A stretch of DNA of 64,000 bases from contig PIZK01000016.1 of the NCBI GenBank assembly GCA_002835545.1, positions 142,482-206,481 of the forward strand. Reading direction: 5' to 3'. Within the stretch, counting starts at the first letter, position 1, and each line of letters opens with the position of its first letter. Source of the stretch: Alteromonadales bacterium alter-6D02. GTDB lineage: Bacteria > Pseudomonadota > Gammaproteobacteria > Enterobacterales > Psychrobiaceae. Shown one piece after another: positions 1 through 9,031 of the stretch. Below the pieces are notes generated by a model. The model searched no databases, was not told the DNA's origin, and saw only the letters and a program-made list of their open reading frames with translations. Both the position numbers and the translations under genes were made by a program.

Positions 1-1278
1 GATCTCATCGTTAAATACATCAATAATCGAATTGATAATCAACACCTTGAATTGCTCGCAATTCATGTTAACCATGGTTTAAGTGACCGTGCTGATGAGT
101 GGGCTGACTTTTGTGTTACACGATGCAAAGAGTATGGTGTCGAGTGTGTGGTTGAATGTGTTGACGTTGATGCTAAAGGGTTGGGTATTGAAGCGGCTGC
201 AAGGCAAGCGCGCTATCAAGCTATAGCTAAGCATGTCACCTCCCAATCTGTTGTTTTGACAGCACAGCATCAAGATGATCAGGCTGAGACGCTCATGCTT
301 GCACTTAAGCGTGGTTCGGGTGTGTTAGGGTTAGGCGCTATGCCTCCTGTACTAAATTTTGCGCGAGGAAAGCTCATTCGACCGCTCTTAACTATCTCTC
401 GGCAGCAGATCGAGGCTTATGCTACCTCTGAGCAATTACCTTGGGTTGAAGATAGCAGCAATCAGCAAAACTGTTTTGATCGTAATTTTCTGAGAAATGA
501 AGTGCTACCCCAGCTTAATCAGCGCTGGCCAAGTTTTAATTACAATCTCGCTCGCAGTAGTGAGATGTGTCGTGATAGCCAAGAGCTCCTCGACGAAATC
601 GCGGCGGCAGACCTAAACGACGCGATGATTACTGGGGATTGTCTTGCCATTAATGAGCTGGTGGAACTGTCTCAAGTGAGGCGTAATAACCTTATTCGTT
701 TTTGGCTACGTCAACATGATCTGGAGCTTCCGTCACAAGCCGTCTTACACCAAATTACAACGCAAATACTCGAGGCAAAAGCCGATAGTGACCCTGTGAT
801 TGAATTGGGGGAGTGGCAAGTTAGACGTTATCGTCAACGAATGTTTCTTATTAAGCCGCAAGTTGTTAGCGAGGAGCAAAGTCAAATCCTTGAGTGGGAC
901 TGTCAATCCGAGCTTACCTTACCAAGGAAGTTGGGCTCTCTTAAAGCAGGGCAAGGGTTATCGCAAATTAAGCCAGTTGATGAAGTAAATCAGGTTATAA
1001 AATTAAAACAGCCTCATGCTGATGTGCAGGTGACTATCCGCTTTAATATTTCAGGTAGTACTAAGGCCTGGCCACAGCAACGTCAAAAACGACGTACGAT
1101 AAAAAAGTTATTACAAGAATATGGAGTGCCTACGTGGCAACGCCAACATATTCCTTATCTCTTTTATGGTGAGCAATTGGTCGCTGCATTAGGTTTATGG
1201 GTTGAACGAGATTTTTCTGTCAATTTATCAGGTGACAGTGAAGCTGAGTTTATCGTGAACTGGAAGAAGTCAGCTTAA
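1..1278 (+). CDS. tilS: tRNA(Ile)-lysidine synthetase, 5' end outside the window
   Basis: TilS uses ATP and lysine to convert the wobble cytidine of CAU-anticodon tRNA-Ile to lysidine, so that AUA is read as isoleucine. It is a cytosolic, essential enzyme. The frame is open to the left edge, so the true start and the SGGxDS P-loop lie outside; the TTG at 52 is internal. Visible signatures are HVNHGLS, QHQDDQAETLML and DRNFLRNEVLPQL in the N-type ATPase core, then the middle TilS domain, then the C-terminal substrate domain with KKLLQEYGVPTWQR and ALGLWVER. About 425 residues are present, as expected for all but a short N-terminal stretch. The next gene converges from the other strand 36 bp away. 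Confidence 0.93.
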   Translation, partial: DLIVKYINNRIDNQHLELLAIHVNHGLSDRADEWADFCVTRCKEYGVECVVECVDVDAKGLGIEAAARQARYQAIAKHVTSQSVVLTAQHQDDQAETLMLALKRGSGVLGLGAMPPVLNFARGKLIRPLLTISRQQIEAYATSEQLPWVEDSSNQQNCFDRNFLRNEVLPQLNQRWPSFNYNLARSSEMCRDSQELLDEIAAADLNDAMITGDCLAINELVELSQVRRNNLIRFWLRQHDLELPSQAVLHQITTQILEAKADSDPVIELGEWQVRRYRQRMFLIKPQVVSEEQSQILEWDCQSELTLPRKLGSLKAGQGLSQIKPVDEVNQVIKLKQPHADVQVTIRFNISGSTKAWPQQRQKRRTIKKLLQEYGVPTWQRQHIPYLFYGEQLVAALGLWVERDFSVNLSGDSEAEFIVNWKKSA

Positions 1279-1314
1279 TACCTAACTCATGTTCGATATT
1301 AAGCTGTTTTTCAA

Positions 1315-2232
1315 TTATTCGTTATCAGCGTTATGGTAAGTGTTTTTACCCCGAGATTTTGCATGATAAAGCGCAGCATCAGCACGCTCTAACAATGTTT
1401 TATTACAGTCTTTATGACTCCAGTTCGAAAAACCAATACTTGTTGTTATTTCATGCTTAGCTAATAACGGATCGTTACGTACGGCTTTCAAGATACGGTG
1501 TGCCACCAGCGTTGGATTAAGTTCATCGCTATGTGCTAATAGCAGTGAAAACTCATCACCCCCAAATCGAAAGACATGATCATTGGAACGTAGAGCATCT
1601 TTTAATATCATCGCAAATTGCTTTAACACTTTGTCACCTTCGCTATGACCGTGTTGATCGTTAACTTGCTTAAAGTTATCTAAATCCAACATCAATAGCG
1701 TAAAAGAACGGCGATCCCGCACCGCTGTTGCAGTCATTTGATTTAATGTTTCTTCAAAATAACTGCGATTGCCAAGGCCAGTAAGGTAATCACGTAAGCT
1801 GGCAAGGCGGTTTTGTTCAAAGATCAATACATTATTTAATGGCTGTAATAATTGCTGCTCAAAAGAGGCAATTATTTGCCGCTGTTGTTGATTCAGTGGT
1901 TTTGTCGACAGGTAAATCATTTCACCAAGCGGTTTATTAGCAAAAGTTAACTCACTGTTTAAAGCAAAGCGACTCGCACTTGAATACTTCAACTGATAAT
2001 GCTGTTGGTCGACTTTAAACTCAATACCTGACACAGGTAAACGAAGTCCCACTTCACCTGCGTAGATTGCTAGCATTGGTTGTAATTCAACCGTTGTATT
2101 AAGTTTTTCTAAAAACTGTAGCTTATCAACCGCACGGCGGATAGGGCTAACAAGATTATCGCTAAGCTCTTTGACAATAGAAGTGAATTCGAAATCTTCT
2201 ACTTCATTCATTTTTAAATTAAGGCGTTGCAT
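1315..2232 (-). CDS. Diguanylate cyclase (GGDEF domain)
   Basis: This soluble protein of about 305 residues has an unrecognised N-terminal sensor region (about 1-150) and a C-terminal GGDEF domain. The active-site motif is intact (RFGGDEF near residue 225). It is preceded, five residues upstream, by RSND, a match to the RxxD inhibitory I-site, so it probably makes c-di-GMP from GTP with product feedback. No membrane segment is visible. Two ATGs lie six bases apart. The second (2232) is chosen because GAGAG sits six bases before it, while it directly abuts the first (2238). It is one of three c-di-GMP-type proteins in the window. The input signal cannot be inferred. Confidence 0.88.
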   Translation of the reverse strand: MQRLNLKMNEVEDFEFTSIVKELSDNLVSPIRRAVDKLQFLEKLNTTVELQPMLAIYAGEVGLRLPVSGIEFKVDQQHYQLKYSSASRFALNSELTFANKPLGEMIYLSTKPLNQQQRQIIASFEQQLLQPLNNVLIFEQNRLASLRDYLTGLGNRSYFEETLNQMTATAVRDRRSFTLLMLDLDNFKQVNDQHGHSEGDKVLKQFAMILKDALRSNDHVFRFGGDEFSLLLAHSDELNPTLVAHRILKAVRNDPLLAKHEITTSIGFSNWSHKDCNKTLLERADAALYHAKSRGKNTYHNADNE

Positions 2233-2422
2233 AATCATCTCTCATAACATAACTGCTGGTAGCTTCGTGATGAAATGCTATTGGCAGTGTGGATGTTTAC
2301 CTAGGTCTAAATTTTGACACTGGGCGTTATGTTAGTTTTAATGCAGATAGTGTGCCATAACTTGATATTACGTGGAGAATGGGCCATTTTATGTAGTGAT
2401 GTTTCTCATCTCCTGAGGTCTA

Positions 2423-3604
2423 TTAACGTAGGCTATGTTTTCTTTTCTTCGGTAAGGTTTTGATATCCAGAAATTTCATTAGCTGTTGTTGTTGAGCCAT
2501 GCCGTCGTTGTACCCCGCGGCGATGAGCTCTTGGCAGTAAGCTTGTTCAAACAGCAAATAGCTAACGAGGCTAGATTCACTACTTTTAGTGACACCCATC
2601 GATGCTAACAGTAATCTAATTGCCAGGGGAATGTCATCAAAGTAACGGTGAGCTAAACCATTAATGTCAACACTTGGGTTGATTAAAAAGATATCAACAG
2701 GGCGTAGTTCTAATTGTTCTCTAGTATCTTCAGGTAAGCTCTCTATGGTGGTATTGATTCGTTGAGCTCGCTCGATGTCAGACTCTAAAGTATCACTAAA
2801 GACGCTATCAAGTAGGTGACCCGCTATACTCGAGGCGCTCGGGTGCTTGAGAAGACTGTGAGCGGGTTGATCATGTGGCGAATCTAGACCAATACAAAGA
2901 ATCTTGTCTGCGCCTAAGTGAATTGGTGTACTCAGTGGCGATAACTGATGAATCGAGCCATCACCATAAAATGCCTGCCTCACTTCTATCGCTGGAAATA
3001 CTAAGGGTAATGCTGCTGAAGCCATCAAGTGTTCAAAGTGTAATAAGTCACGCATACTTTCACGTTTAGAACGCTTCCATGGGTCGATGGATGAGTGCCC
3101 TTGAAAAAAGGAAACGGAGTTTCCCGTTTTATAACTTGATGCTGTGACGGAAAGTGCGTGTAGATAGCCTTTACTGATATTACGTTCCAGACGTTCAAAC
3201 GGAACAAATTGTTTTAGCAGGCCTCGCAAAGGTGTATTATCGAGCAGTGAAGTTGGACGATTTCGACAAAGATCACTGCGCAGCCATTTAGTGACATTAT
3301 TAAACATATAACGCGTGACATGATTAAAGTCACTGCGATAGATCTGTTCGGTTTTCATGTTGCGCCAAATCCACTCGAGTTTTTTTACCCCAAGGTGGAA
3401 ACAGGGAGCGTAGCAACCTAATGCAGTACTATTCATTGCTCCAGCTGAAGTACCGCAGAGAATAGGAAAAGGGATACCATGATTACGGGGATAAAAGCTG
3501 GCAATGGCTTTCAATACACCGACCTGATACGCACCACGAGCACCACCGCCACTGAGTAATAAGGCCGTCTTATGTGTGTGTTGTGGTAGTAGCGCTTTTC
3601 TCAA
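2423..3604 (-). CDS. Patatin-like phospholipase family protein
   Basis: Predicted serine acyl-hydrolase of the patatin family (393 residues), probably acting on phospholipids or other acyl esters. The hallmarks are visible: an oxyanion-hole glycine motif (SGGGARGAYQVG, about residues 18-29), the nucleophile elbow GTSAG (GxSxG, about residue 51), and the catalytic Asp in YGDGS. There is no signal peptide. The start is a TTG, supported by a GGAG seven bases upstream; no ATG in this frame lies nearby. The C-terminal third is helical and not assigned. Substrate and physiological role are unknown. Confidence 0.85.
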   Translation of the reverse strand: MRKALLPQHTHKTALLLSGGGARGAYQVGVLKAIASFYPRNHGIPFPILCGTSAGAMNSTALGCYAPCFHLGVKKLEWIWRNMKTEQIYRSDFNHVTRYMFNNVTKWLRSDLCRNRPTSLLDNTPLRGLLKQFVPFERLERNISKGYLHALSVTASSYKTGNSVSFFQGHSSIDPWKRSKRESMRDLLHFEHLMASAALPLVFPAIEVRQAFYGDGSIHQLSPLSTPIHLGADKILCIGLDSPHDQPAHSLLKHPSASSIAGHLLDSVFSDTLESDIERAQRINTTIESLPEDTREQLELRPVDIFLINPSVDINGLAHRYFDDIPLAIRLLLASMGVTKSSESSLVSYLLFEQAYCQELIAAGYNDGMAQQQQLMKFLDIKTLPKKRKHSLR

Positions 3605-3706
3605 GGCATCACTCCAATAGGCTAATGGAACAGAGCAGTCTATAATGACAGTTGATAAGATATCTTTAATAAACAGAACGATAAAATAACTCTACTTCAA
3701 CTTAGC

Positions 3707-4486
3707 ATGAAAACAAGAATAATTAAAAGTCCTAATATGACAGTTATTTTAGGTCAAATCACCGATAACCTGTTACACCAGCATTATGCGGTTCAACTAA
3801 CTGTAGCACTTAATGAGCCATTTGAAGTGATTACAGCTTCATCACGCTATCGAGCCAGTGACTTCGCCGCTAAGCCAATGGTTAAACACCAACTAAATAG
3901 TGCTGGTAGTGTTCTGGTACTGTTAGTTAATCCTGCCAGTCGATTTGGGCATACTTTATCAAAGCATTTATTGAAGGAAGATCATAGTGCTATACCAGAA
4001 CAGTTGCTTACTCCTCTTACTGTCCTTGCTAAGCAGTGGCATCAGCAGGAGATATCAGATCAACGCTTTCTGGAGTTTTTGAAACAGCTAACTGATGGCT
4101 TAGTCCACACGTGCTCGTTCAAGCAGCCACTAGGAGACACTCGAATTTCGCAAGCTCTCGATTATATCGAGCGGTATCATGAACGAGTCATTCCTGCTAC
4201 AGAGCTTGCTGATCTGACTGCGTTATCTACGAGTCGATTTTTACACTTATTTAAGCATGTCACTGGAGTATCGTATCGACGGATGCAATTATGGTTAAGA
4301 CTCATGGCATCTTTTGACTTGGTTGGCTCGACACTGACGATGACACAGCTTGCTCACTCGAGCGGTTTTGCTGATAGCGCACATTACTGTCGAACGTTTA
4401 AAGAGTGCTTTGGTTATACACCTAGTGCAGTGTTCAAGCGCAGTGAATTTGAGTCAATTACCACAAATAAAAAAACCACCGGTTAA
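3707..4486 (+). CDS. AraC-family transcriptional regulator
   Basis: A 259-residue DNA-binding regulator. The C-terminal 100 residues carry two helix-turn-helix units typical of AraC/XylS proteins (ELADLTALSTSRFLHLFK, then TQLAHSSGFADSAHYCRTFK and the ending FGYTPSAVF). The N-terminal 150 residues are an unassigned ligand or dimerisation domain. It is divergent from the patatin gene, with about 100 bp between them, so it could regulate that gene; this is inference. No clear Shine-Dalgarno precedes the ATG, and an in-frame ATG at 3737 is an alternative. The stop codon lies inside the loop of its own terminator. Confidence 0.85.
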   Translation: MKTRIIKSPNMTVILGQITDNLLHQHYAVQLTVALNEPFEVITASSRYRASDFAAKPMVKHQLNSAGSVLVLLVNPASRFGHTLSKHLLKEDHSAIPEQLLTPLTVLAKQWHQQEISDQRFLEFLKQLTDGLVHTCSFKQPLGDTRISQALDYIERYHERVIPATELADLTALSTSRFLHLFKHVTGVSYRRMQLWLRLMASFDLVGSTLTMTQLAHSSGFADSAHYCRTFKECFGYTPSAVFKRSEFESITTNKKTTG

Positions 4487-4497
4487 GGTGGTTTTTT
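4469..4497 (+). terminator. Rho-independent terminator of the AraC gene (probably bidirectional)
   Basis: The stem AAAAAACCACC/GGTGGTTTTTT encloses GGTTAA, which contains the TAA stop of the AraC gene. Runs of A and T on the two sides would let it act for proS on the opposite strand too. Confidence 0.8.
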
Positions 4498-4514
4498 AGG
4501 AGGCTGAGCTGCTA

Positions 4515-6227
4515 TTAAGCGAGTTTTTGTTTAATAAACTCGACCATATCAGCAATGGCCACTTCTTCTTTATCGCCAGTGCGGCGTGATTTGTATTCTA
4601 ACACACCGCTATCTAAGCTACGTTGACCAATGACAACCGTATGTGGAATACCTACTAGTTCCATATCAGCAAACATGACACCTGCACGTTCTTTACGGTC
4701 GTCAAATAACACTTCAACGCCTGCGTCTTGCAGTTGTTTGTATAGCTCACTTGCAGCTTGTGCTACAGACTCTGACTTATGCATGTTCATTGGCACGATA
4801 ACCACTTTAAAAGGCGCAATCTCTGCTGGCCAAATAATGCCGTTTTTATCATTGTTTTGCTCAATGGCTGCTGCAACGATACGAGAAACACCAACACCAT
4901 AACAACCCATATTTAGGATTTGATTTTTCCCTTGCTCATTTAATACACCTGCATTCATTGCTTCTGCGTATTTATTACCTAGCTGGAAGATATGACCTAC
5001 TTCAATACCACGTTTAATCTCTAATTTACCTTGACCACATGGACTAGGGTCACCCGCAACAACATTACGTAGATCGGCTACTTGATAGTCTGTTACATCT
5101 CTGTCCCAGTTAGCACCCGTGAAATGAACACCATTTTCGTTAGCACCACAAACAAAGTCACTTAAGTGAGCTGCTGCACGGTCAACAATGACTGGAATCG
5201 TTAAGCCTATAGGGCCTAATGAACCAGCATTAGCGTTAGCTGTCGCAACAATTTGCTCATCAGTGGCAAACTCTACTGGTGCTAGAATCAGCTCATGTTT
5301 TTCAGCTTTAACATCGTTTAGTTCATGATCGCCACGTAGTACTAGCGCAACAACAGGTGTTTCTTCCGAAGCGCCTTTAACTAATAATGTTTTAACGGTG
5401 GCTGTCGCATCAACATTTAATTGTGCGGCAACTTCGTCAATCGTTTTAGCCGTTGGTGTATCAACTTTAGCTAGCTCTTCGCTTGCTGCTGGGCGTTCGC
5501 CTGCTGGAGCAAGCGCTTCTGCTTTCTCGATATTTGCAGCGTAATCAGAAGAGTCACTAAATACAATTGCGTCTTCACCAGACTCGGCAAGTACGTGGAA
5601 TTCATGTGATACGGCACCACCGATACTACCACTGTCAGCAAGCACTGGGCGGTACTCTAAACCTAAGCGATCAAAGATGCGACAATAAGCATCAAACATC
5701 ACATCGTAAGTTGACTGCATACATTCATCAGACAGATGGAATGAGTAAGCATCTTTCATTAAAAACTCACGAGAACGCATCACGCCAAAACGAGGGCGAA
5801 CTTCATCTCGGAATTTGGTTTGAATTTGGAATAAGTTTAAAGGAAGCTGCTTATAGCTTTTTAACTCTTTACGCACTAATTCAGTAATAACTTCTTCATG
5901 GGTTGGACCTAAAACAAATGGACGTTCGTGACGATCTTTAAGGCGTAATAATTCTGGACCAAATTGCTCTATTCGGCCTGTCTCGGCCCAAAGGTCTGCT
6001 GGTTGCACCATAGGCATTAACACTTCTACGCTGCCTGCTCGTTCCATTTCTTCACGAACGATAGTCGCTACTTTTTGCATGACACGTAAGCCAGAAGGTA
6101 ACCAAGTGTACAAACCTGACGCTAGACGACGTACCATACCGGCACGGATCATTAACTGGTGGCTAGCGATTTCTGCATCGTTTGGGGTTTCTTTTTGAGT
6201 GGCTAATAAGTAGCTGGTGGTACGCAT
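4515..6227 (-). CDS. proS: Prolyl-tRNA synthetase, bacterial type with editing domain
   Basis: Class II aminoacyl-tRNA synthetase that charges tRNA-Pro with proline. The 570-residue length matches the bacterial type. Class II motifs are visible ([31 protein letters not shown] split across motif 2, and [12 protein letters not shown] in motif 3). Between them an insertion of about 180 residues (about 225-400) matches the INS domain that clears Ala-tRNA-Pro. The C-terminal anticodon-binding domain ends the protein ([16 protein letters not shown]). It is a single gene with its promoter in the 150 bp towards trmO. Confidence 0.97.
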   Translation of the reverse strand: MRTTSYLLATQKETPNDAEIASHQLMIRAGMVRRLASGLYTWLPSGLRVMQKVATIVREEMERAGSVEVLMPMVQPADLWAETGRIEQFGPELLRLKDRHERPFVLGPTHEEVITELVRKELKSYKQLPLNLFQIQTKFRDEVRPRFGVMRSREFLMKDAYSFHLSDECMQSTYDVMFDAYCRIFDRLGLEYRPVLADSGSIGGAVSHEFHVLAESGEDAIVFSDSSDYAANIEKAEALAPAGERPAASEELAKVDTPTAKTIDEVAAQLNVDATATVKTLLVKGASEETPVVALVLRGDHELNDVKAEKHELILAPVEFATDEQIVATANANAGSLGPIGLTIPVIVDRAAAHLSDFVCGANENGVHFTGANWDRDVTDYQVADLRNVVAGDPSPCGQGKLEIKRGIEVGHIFQLGNKYAEAMNAGVLNEQGKNQILNMGCYGVGVSRIVAAAIEQNNDKNGIIWPAEIAPFKVVIVPMNMHKSESVAQAASELYKQLQDAGVEVLFDDRKERAGVMFADMELVGIPHTVVIGQRSLDSGVLEYKSRRTGDKEEVAIADMVEFIKQKLA

Positions 6228-6376
6228 ACGAGAACACCTTAAAATATGATTATTGAGAATAAAATAGAGGCGAATTGTAACAGGACTATCTAGCTATTGC
6301 ACCAACCAAATAGTCTGAAAAAAAGGGGGAGAAAAACCACCAACTAATCGCCTTTTTAGCGAACGGATTAATCCAG

Positions 6377-7102
6377 TTAGTTCTGATTAATAGTCTGTAT
6401 TTGGCTGACAATGATGAGGCTATTAGAGACATGCCACTTAATATCATAATGGTAGAGTTCGATCGCGTATTCTTTATCGTCAGTACTATCTTTTTTATAT
6501 GCTGGGCGAGGATCTTGCGCTAGGATTTGCTCAATTAATGCTTGTAGCTTTTCGGAGTTGGGTTGCTGCGCTAATGTTACTTGTGCTTGCTCACTAAATT
6601 GTACTTGCATTAACTGTGTCGGGGGCTCTTGAGCATAACCTCCACTAGCCTGAGTCAAACTGTCAGAGTAGGGGATATAGGGTTTGATATCAAAGATAGG
6701 TGTGCCATCGAGTAGGTCTATGCCGCTTACTTCAATACTCGCTCGATTGTTTTTTATAATGACTCGCTCCAACTTGACTGCTGACATACCTAAACCGTTG
6801 GGCCTGAACGTTGAGCGTGTAGCGAGTACTCCAGTTTTTTTATTACCGCCAAGGCGTGGGGGTCTAACTAGCGATTTCCAACCATGAGTGATGTTTTGAT
6901 GAAATTGAAATATTAACCAGAGGTGAGAAAATTGCTCTAAATCGCGAACCATATTTGGTGAATCATAGTTAGGCTGTAGTTCAATAATGGCAGTAACGGC
7001 TGAAGCAAGGCTTGGCTGGCGTGGAATACCAAATTTTTGCTTAAAAGGAGAGTGAACGATACCAATAGGCTCAATGGTCGTCGCTAAATTGCTATTAGTC
7101 AT
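6377..7102 (-). CDS. trmO: tRNA N6-methyl-threonylcarbamoyladenosine methyltransferase (TsaA/YaeB family)
   Basis: TrmO methylates t6A37 to m6t6A37 in ACY-reading tRNA-Thr using S-adenosylmethionine. The sequence follows the E. coli protein closely: IEPIGIVHSPFKQKFGIPRQ at the N-terminus, FSHLWLIFQFHQN, RPPRLGGN, TRSTFRPNGLGMS, DLLDGTPIFDIKPYIPY, and AQDPRPAYKK near the C-terminus. The frame extends to a TTG at 7150, but that extension would lie in the terminator of the cold-shock gene. The ATG at 7102 gives 241 residues, the family's normal length. Confidence 0.93.
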   Translation of the reverse strand: MTNSNLATTIEPIGIVHSPFKQKFGIPRQPSLASAVTAIIELQPNYDSPNMVRDLEQFSHLWLIFQFHQNITHGWKSLVRPPRLGGNKKTGVLATRSTFRPNGLGMSAVKLERVIIKNNRASIEVSGIDLLDGTPIFDIKPYIPYSDSLTQASGGYAQEPPTQLMQVQFSEQAQVTLAQQPNSEKLQALIEQILAQDPRPAYKKDSTDDKEYAIELYHYDIKWHVSNSLIIVSQIQTINQN

Positions 7103-7137
7103 GACTTGTTTGTTTAAGTGATATTTATGACGGGCAA

Positions 7138-7167
7138 TAAAAAAGGGCAAGAAAAATTCTTACCCTT
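7138..7167 (-). terminator. Terminator of the cold-shock gene
   Basis: On the minus strand, AAGGGTAAGAA pairs with TTCTTGCCCTT (one G-U pair) around a three-base loop, followed by six T. Confidence 0.8.
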
Positions 7168-7190
7168 AATATCATGCTGTTAGTTTAAAA

Positions 7191-7397
7191 TTAAACTACA
7201 GTGATGTTCTCAGCTTGAGGACCTTTTTGACCTTGAGTTACAGTGAACTCAACTTTTTGGCCTTCAGCTAATGTTTTGAAGCCTGAACCAGTGATTGCGC
7301 TGAAGTGAGCGAAAACGTCTGGACCTGATTCTTGAGAGATGAAACCGAAACCTTTAGATTCGTTGAACCATTTTACTGTACCAGTAGTAGTAGACAT
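7191..7397 (-). CDS. CspA-family cold-shock protein
   Basis: A 68-residue single-stranded nucleic-acid-binding protein with one OB fold. Both RNP motifs are present (KGFGFI and VFAHFS), with [11 protein letters not shown] at the N-terminus. Such proteins melt mRNA structure, and many are induced by cold. The start is supported by AGGA eight bases upstream. The upstream 250 bp without a gene is consistent with the long leader seen in cold-inducible csp genes, but constitutive members exist and the sequence does not decide between them. Confidence 0.95.
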   Translation of the reverse strand: MSTTTGTVKWFNESKGFGFISQESGPDVFAHFSAITGSGFKTLAEGQKVEFTVTQGQKGPQAENITVV

Positions 7398-7657
7398 ATT
7401 AATATCCTATTTATTCAAGAGTAATTGAAGCCTATTGTTAGGCTAAGTATTGCTGTAAGTGTTGCTATTACTTATGAAAACAAGGCGAGGTCTAAGGTAC
7501 TTAAAAGTAGAATAGAACATCGGATTTTGAGCATAAATATAAGAAGTACTTGCAAGCTAGAAATCATTATATAGGGCTTTGTAGGTGAGTCAAACTTTAT
7601 TCTTTAAATAAATGCTGTTTTTTTGAACTAAAACGAGATTAAAGGGGACTAAGGCGT
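7398..7657 (-). promoter_or_regulatory. Probable csp promoter and long 5' leader
   Basis: About 260 bases between the csp start and the terminator of the next gene have no open frame. They presumably hold the csp promoter and an untranslated leader. I could not identify a convincing cold box or fix a -10/-35 pair. Confidence 0.4.
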
Positions 7658-7690
7658 AAAAAAGCCAGTAACCACAAGGGATACCGGCTT
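7658..7690 (-). terminator. Terminator of the amidohydrolase operon
   Basis: On the minus strand, AAGCCGGTA pairs with TACTGGCTT (one G-U pair) and is followed by a T run. It lies 33 bp after the stop of the second amidohydrolase. Confidence 0.75.
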
Positions 7691-7723
7691 ATTTTAAACT
7701 TTAGTTTAGTATCAAAAGTAAGA

Positions 7724-9031
7724 CTACTTTTGACCTTTTTGTTGATATTTATCATAAAGCTGGCGATGGCGATTATTCAAGTCAACCACTCGCCCGTCGA
7801 TAAACATTTTTTCGACATGGTGAGTTTGGTAATCAAGAACATCACCAGCACTAATAATCACCGACGCTGACTTTCCAACATCTAACGACCCAAGCTTATC
7901 ACTGACCCCTAAAACCTTCGCTGGGGTTAATGTGATGGCCTCAAGTGCTGCTGCTTTACCCAAACCATATTTTGCTGCCATTCCCGCTGCAAAAGCAAGG
8001 CTGCGGCTATCCCATGCACTTTCGTAACCGATAACCGTTGTTACACCTGCTTGCTTTAATAGATGAGGGGTTTTAAAGGCTTGATCAATATCTTCATCAC
8101 CACGTTGTGGTAAACCAAAGGCGTGAGTGTAAATCACAGGCACATTCTGCTGAGCTAGTTCCTGAGCTGCCATCCATGCATCACTGCCGCCAACGATAAC
8201 CATTTTAAAACCGTGTTGTTGATTAAAGCGTAGCGCTTGCTCAATTTCATTGATGTCTTCAGCATGAACATACAGTGTTTTTTCACCTTGCCATAAGCCA
8301 AGCATTGCATGCCATCGAACATCTTGAGGAATACTTGAGTCGGCTTGGTAAGCTGTATAATAACGCTTTGACTGCTCGACTAAATCATTTAATCGTGTAA
8401 GTTTTTGGTGATAGCGCTTCATGGCTTTAGGTCGGCGCTTTTCTGACACCCACGAAGGTGGCTGCGATGGCCAGAATAAATGCACACCGACGGTACTTTT
8501 AACAAGACCGTCTTCAATGTTCCACGCATCTAGGTTGATCACCGACGATTGTCCGCCAAATAAATGACCTGCTGGTGTTACTTGAACGTGAGTAATACCG
8601 TTTGACCGAATAGTTGGAATGATTTCAGAGTCTGGATTATAAGCCGCTTCAGCTAATAAGTGAGGGTTATCATCACCGACCTCTCGGATATCAACCGTTG
8701 CTTTTACTGCTTCTATTTCACGTAAGCCTAATTGGCTGACTGTTGAAATTAGCCCCGGGTAAACATGCTTATTGGTACCGTCGATGATTTGACTATTTTG
8801 TGGGATCGTAATGTTTTGTCCAATCGCGGAAATTTTACCATCAACCATTAACAAGTCACTATTGGTTAACACACCATTGGTGACCGTATGTAAGGTCGCG
8901 CCTTTAATAACAATTGGCTGACTTTGCTTTGCACCCGGCACCATATCATGGGCCAATGCAGATTGACTGAAAGCCAAAGCACAGGCCGATAAGGTCAAAA
9001 GGGTCTTTTTAAATGTTGTTAGTGAACTCAT
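7724..9031 (-). CDS. Exported amidohydrolase-family protein lacking the HxH motif
   Basis: A 435-residue protein with a Sec signal peptide (hydrophobic stretch ending SQSALA). It has the amidohydrolase fold: an N-terminal beta-sandwich segment (IVIKGATLHTV, DLLMVDGKISAIG, then HVYPGLIS), the barrel, and a C-terminal strand set (LGSLDVGKSASVIISAG). Where active members read PGxIDxHxH, this one reads PGLISTVS, so the two zinc-binding histidines are missing. A catalytic role is therefore doubtful. The start ATG at 9031 shares one base with the stop of the upstream gene (TAATG), so translation is probably coupled. An upstream frame extension to 9067 is not used. The function is unknown; it may partner the larger protein. 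Confidence 0.85.
   Translation of the reverse strand: MSSLTTFKKTLLTLSACALAFSQSALAHDMVPGAKQSQPIVIKGATLHTVTNGVLTNSDLLMVDGKISAIGQNITIPQNSQIIDGTNKHVYPGLISTVSQLGLREIEAVKATVDIREVGDDNPHLLAEAAYNPDSEIIPTIRSNGITHVQVTPAGHLFGGQSSVINLDAWNIEDGLVKSTVGVHLFWPSQPPSWVSEKRRPKAMKRYHQKLTRLNDLVEQSKRYYTAYQADSSIPQDVRWHAMLGLWQGEKTLYVHAEDINEIEQALRFNQQHGFKMVIVGGSDAWMAAQELAQQNVPVIYTHAFGLPQRGDEDIDQAFKTPHLLKQAGVTTVIGYESAWDSRSLAFAAGMAAKYGLGKAAALEAITLTPAKVLGVSDKLGSLDVGKSASVIISAGDVLDYQTHHVEKMFIDGRVVDLNNRHRQLYDKYQQKGQK

Noticed and set aside
7103..7150. TTG start extending TrmO by 16 residues
   Set aside because: The extension runs into the terminator of the cold-shock gene, and the ATG at 7102 matches the family's N-terminus.
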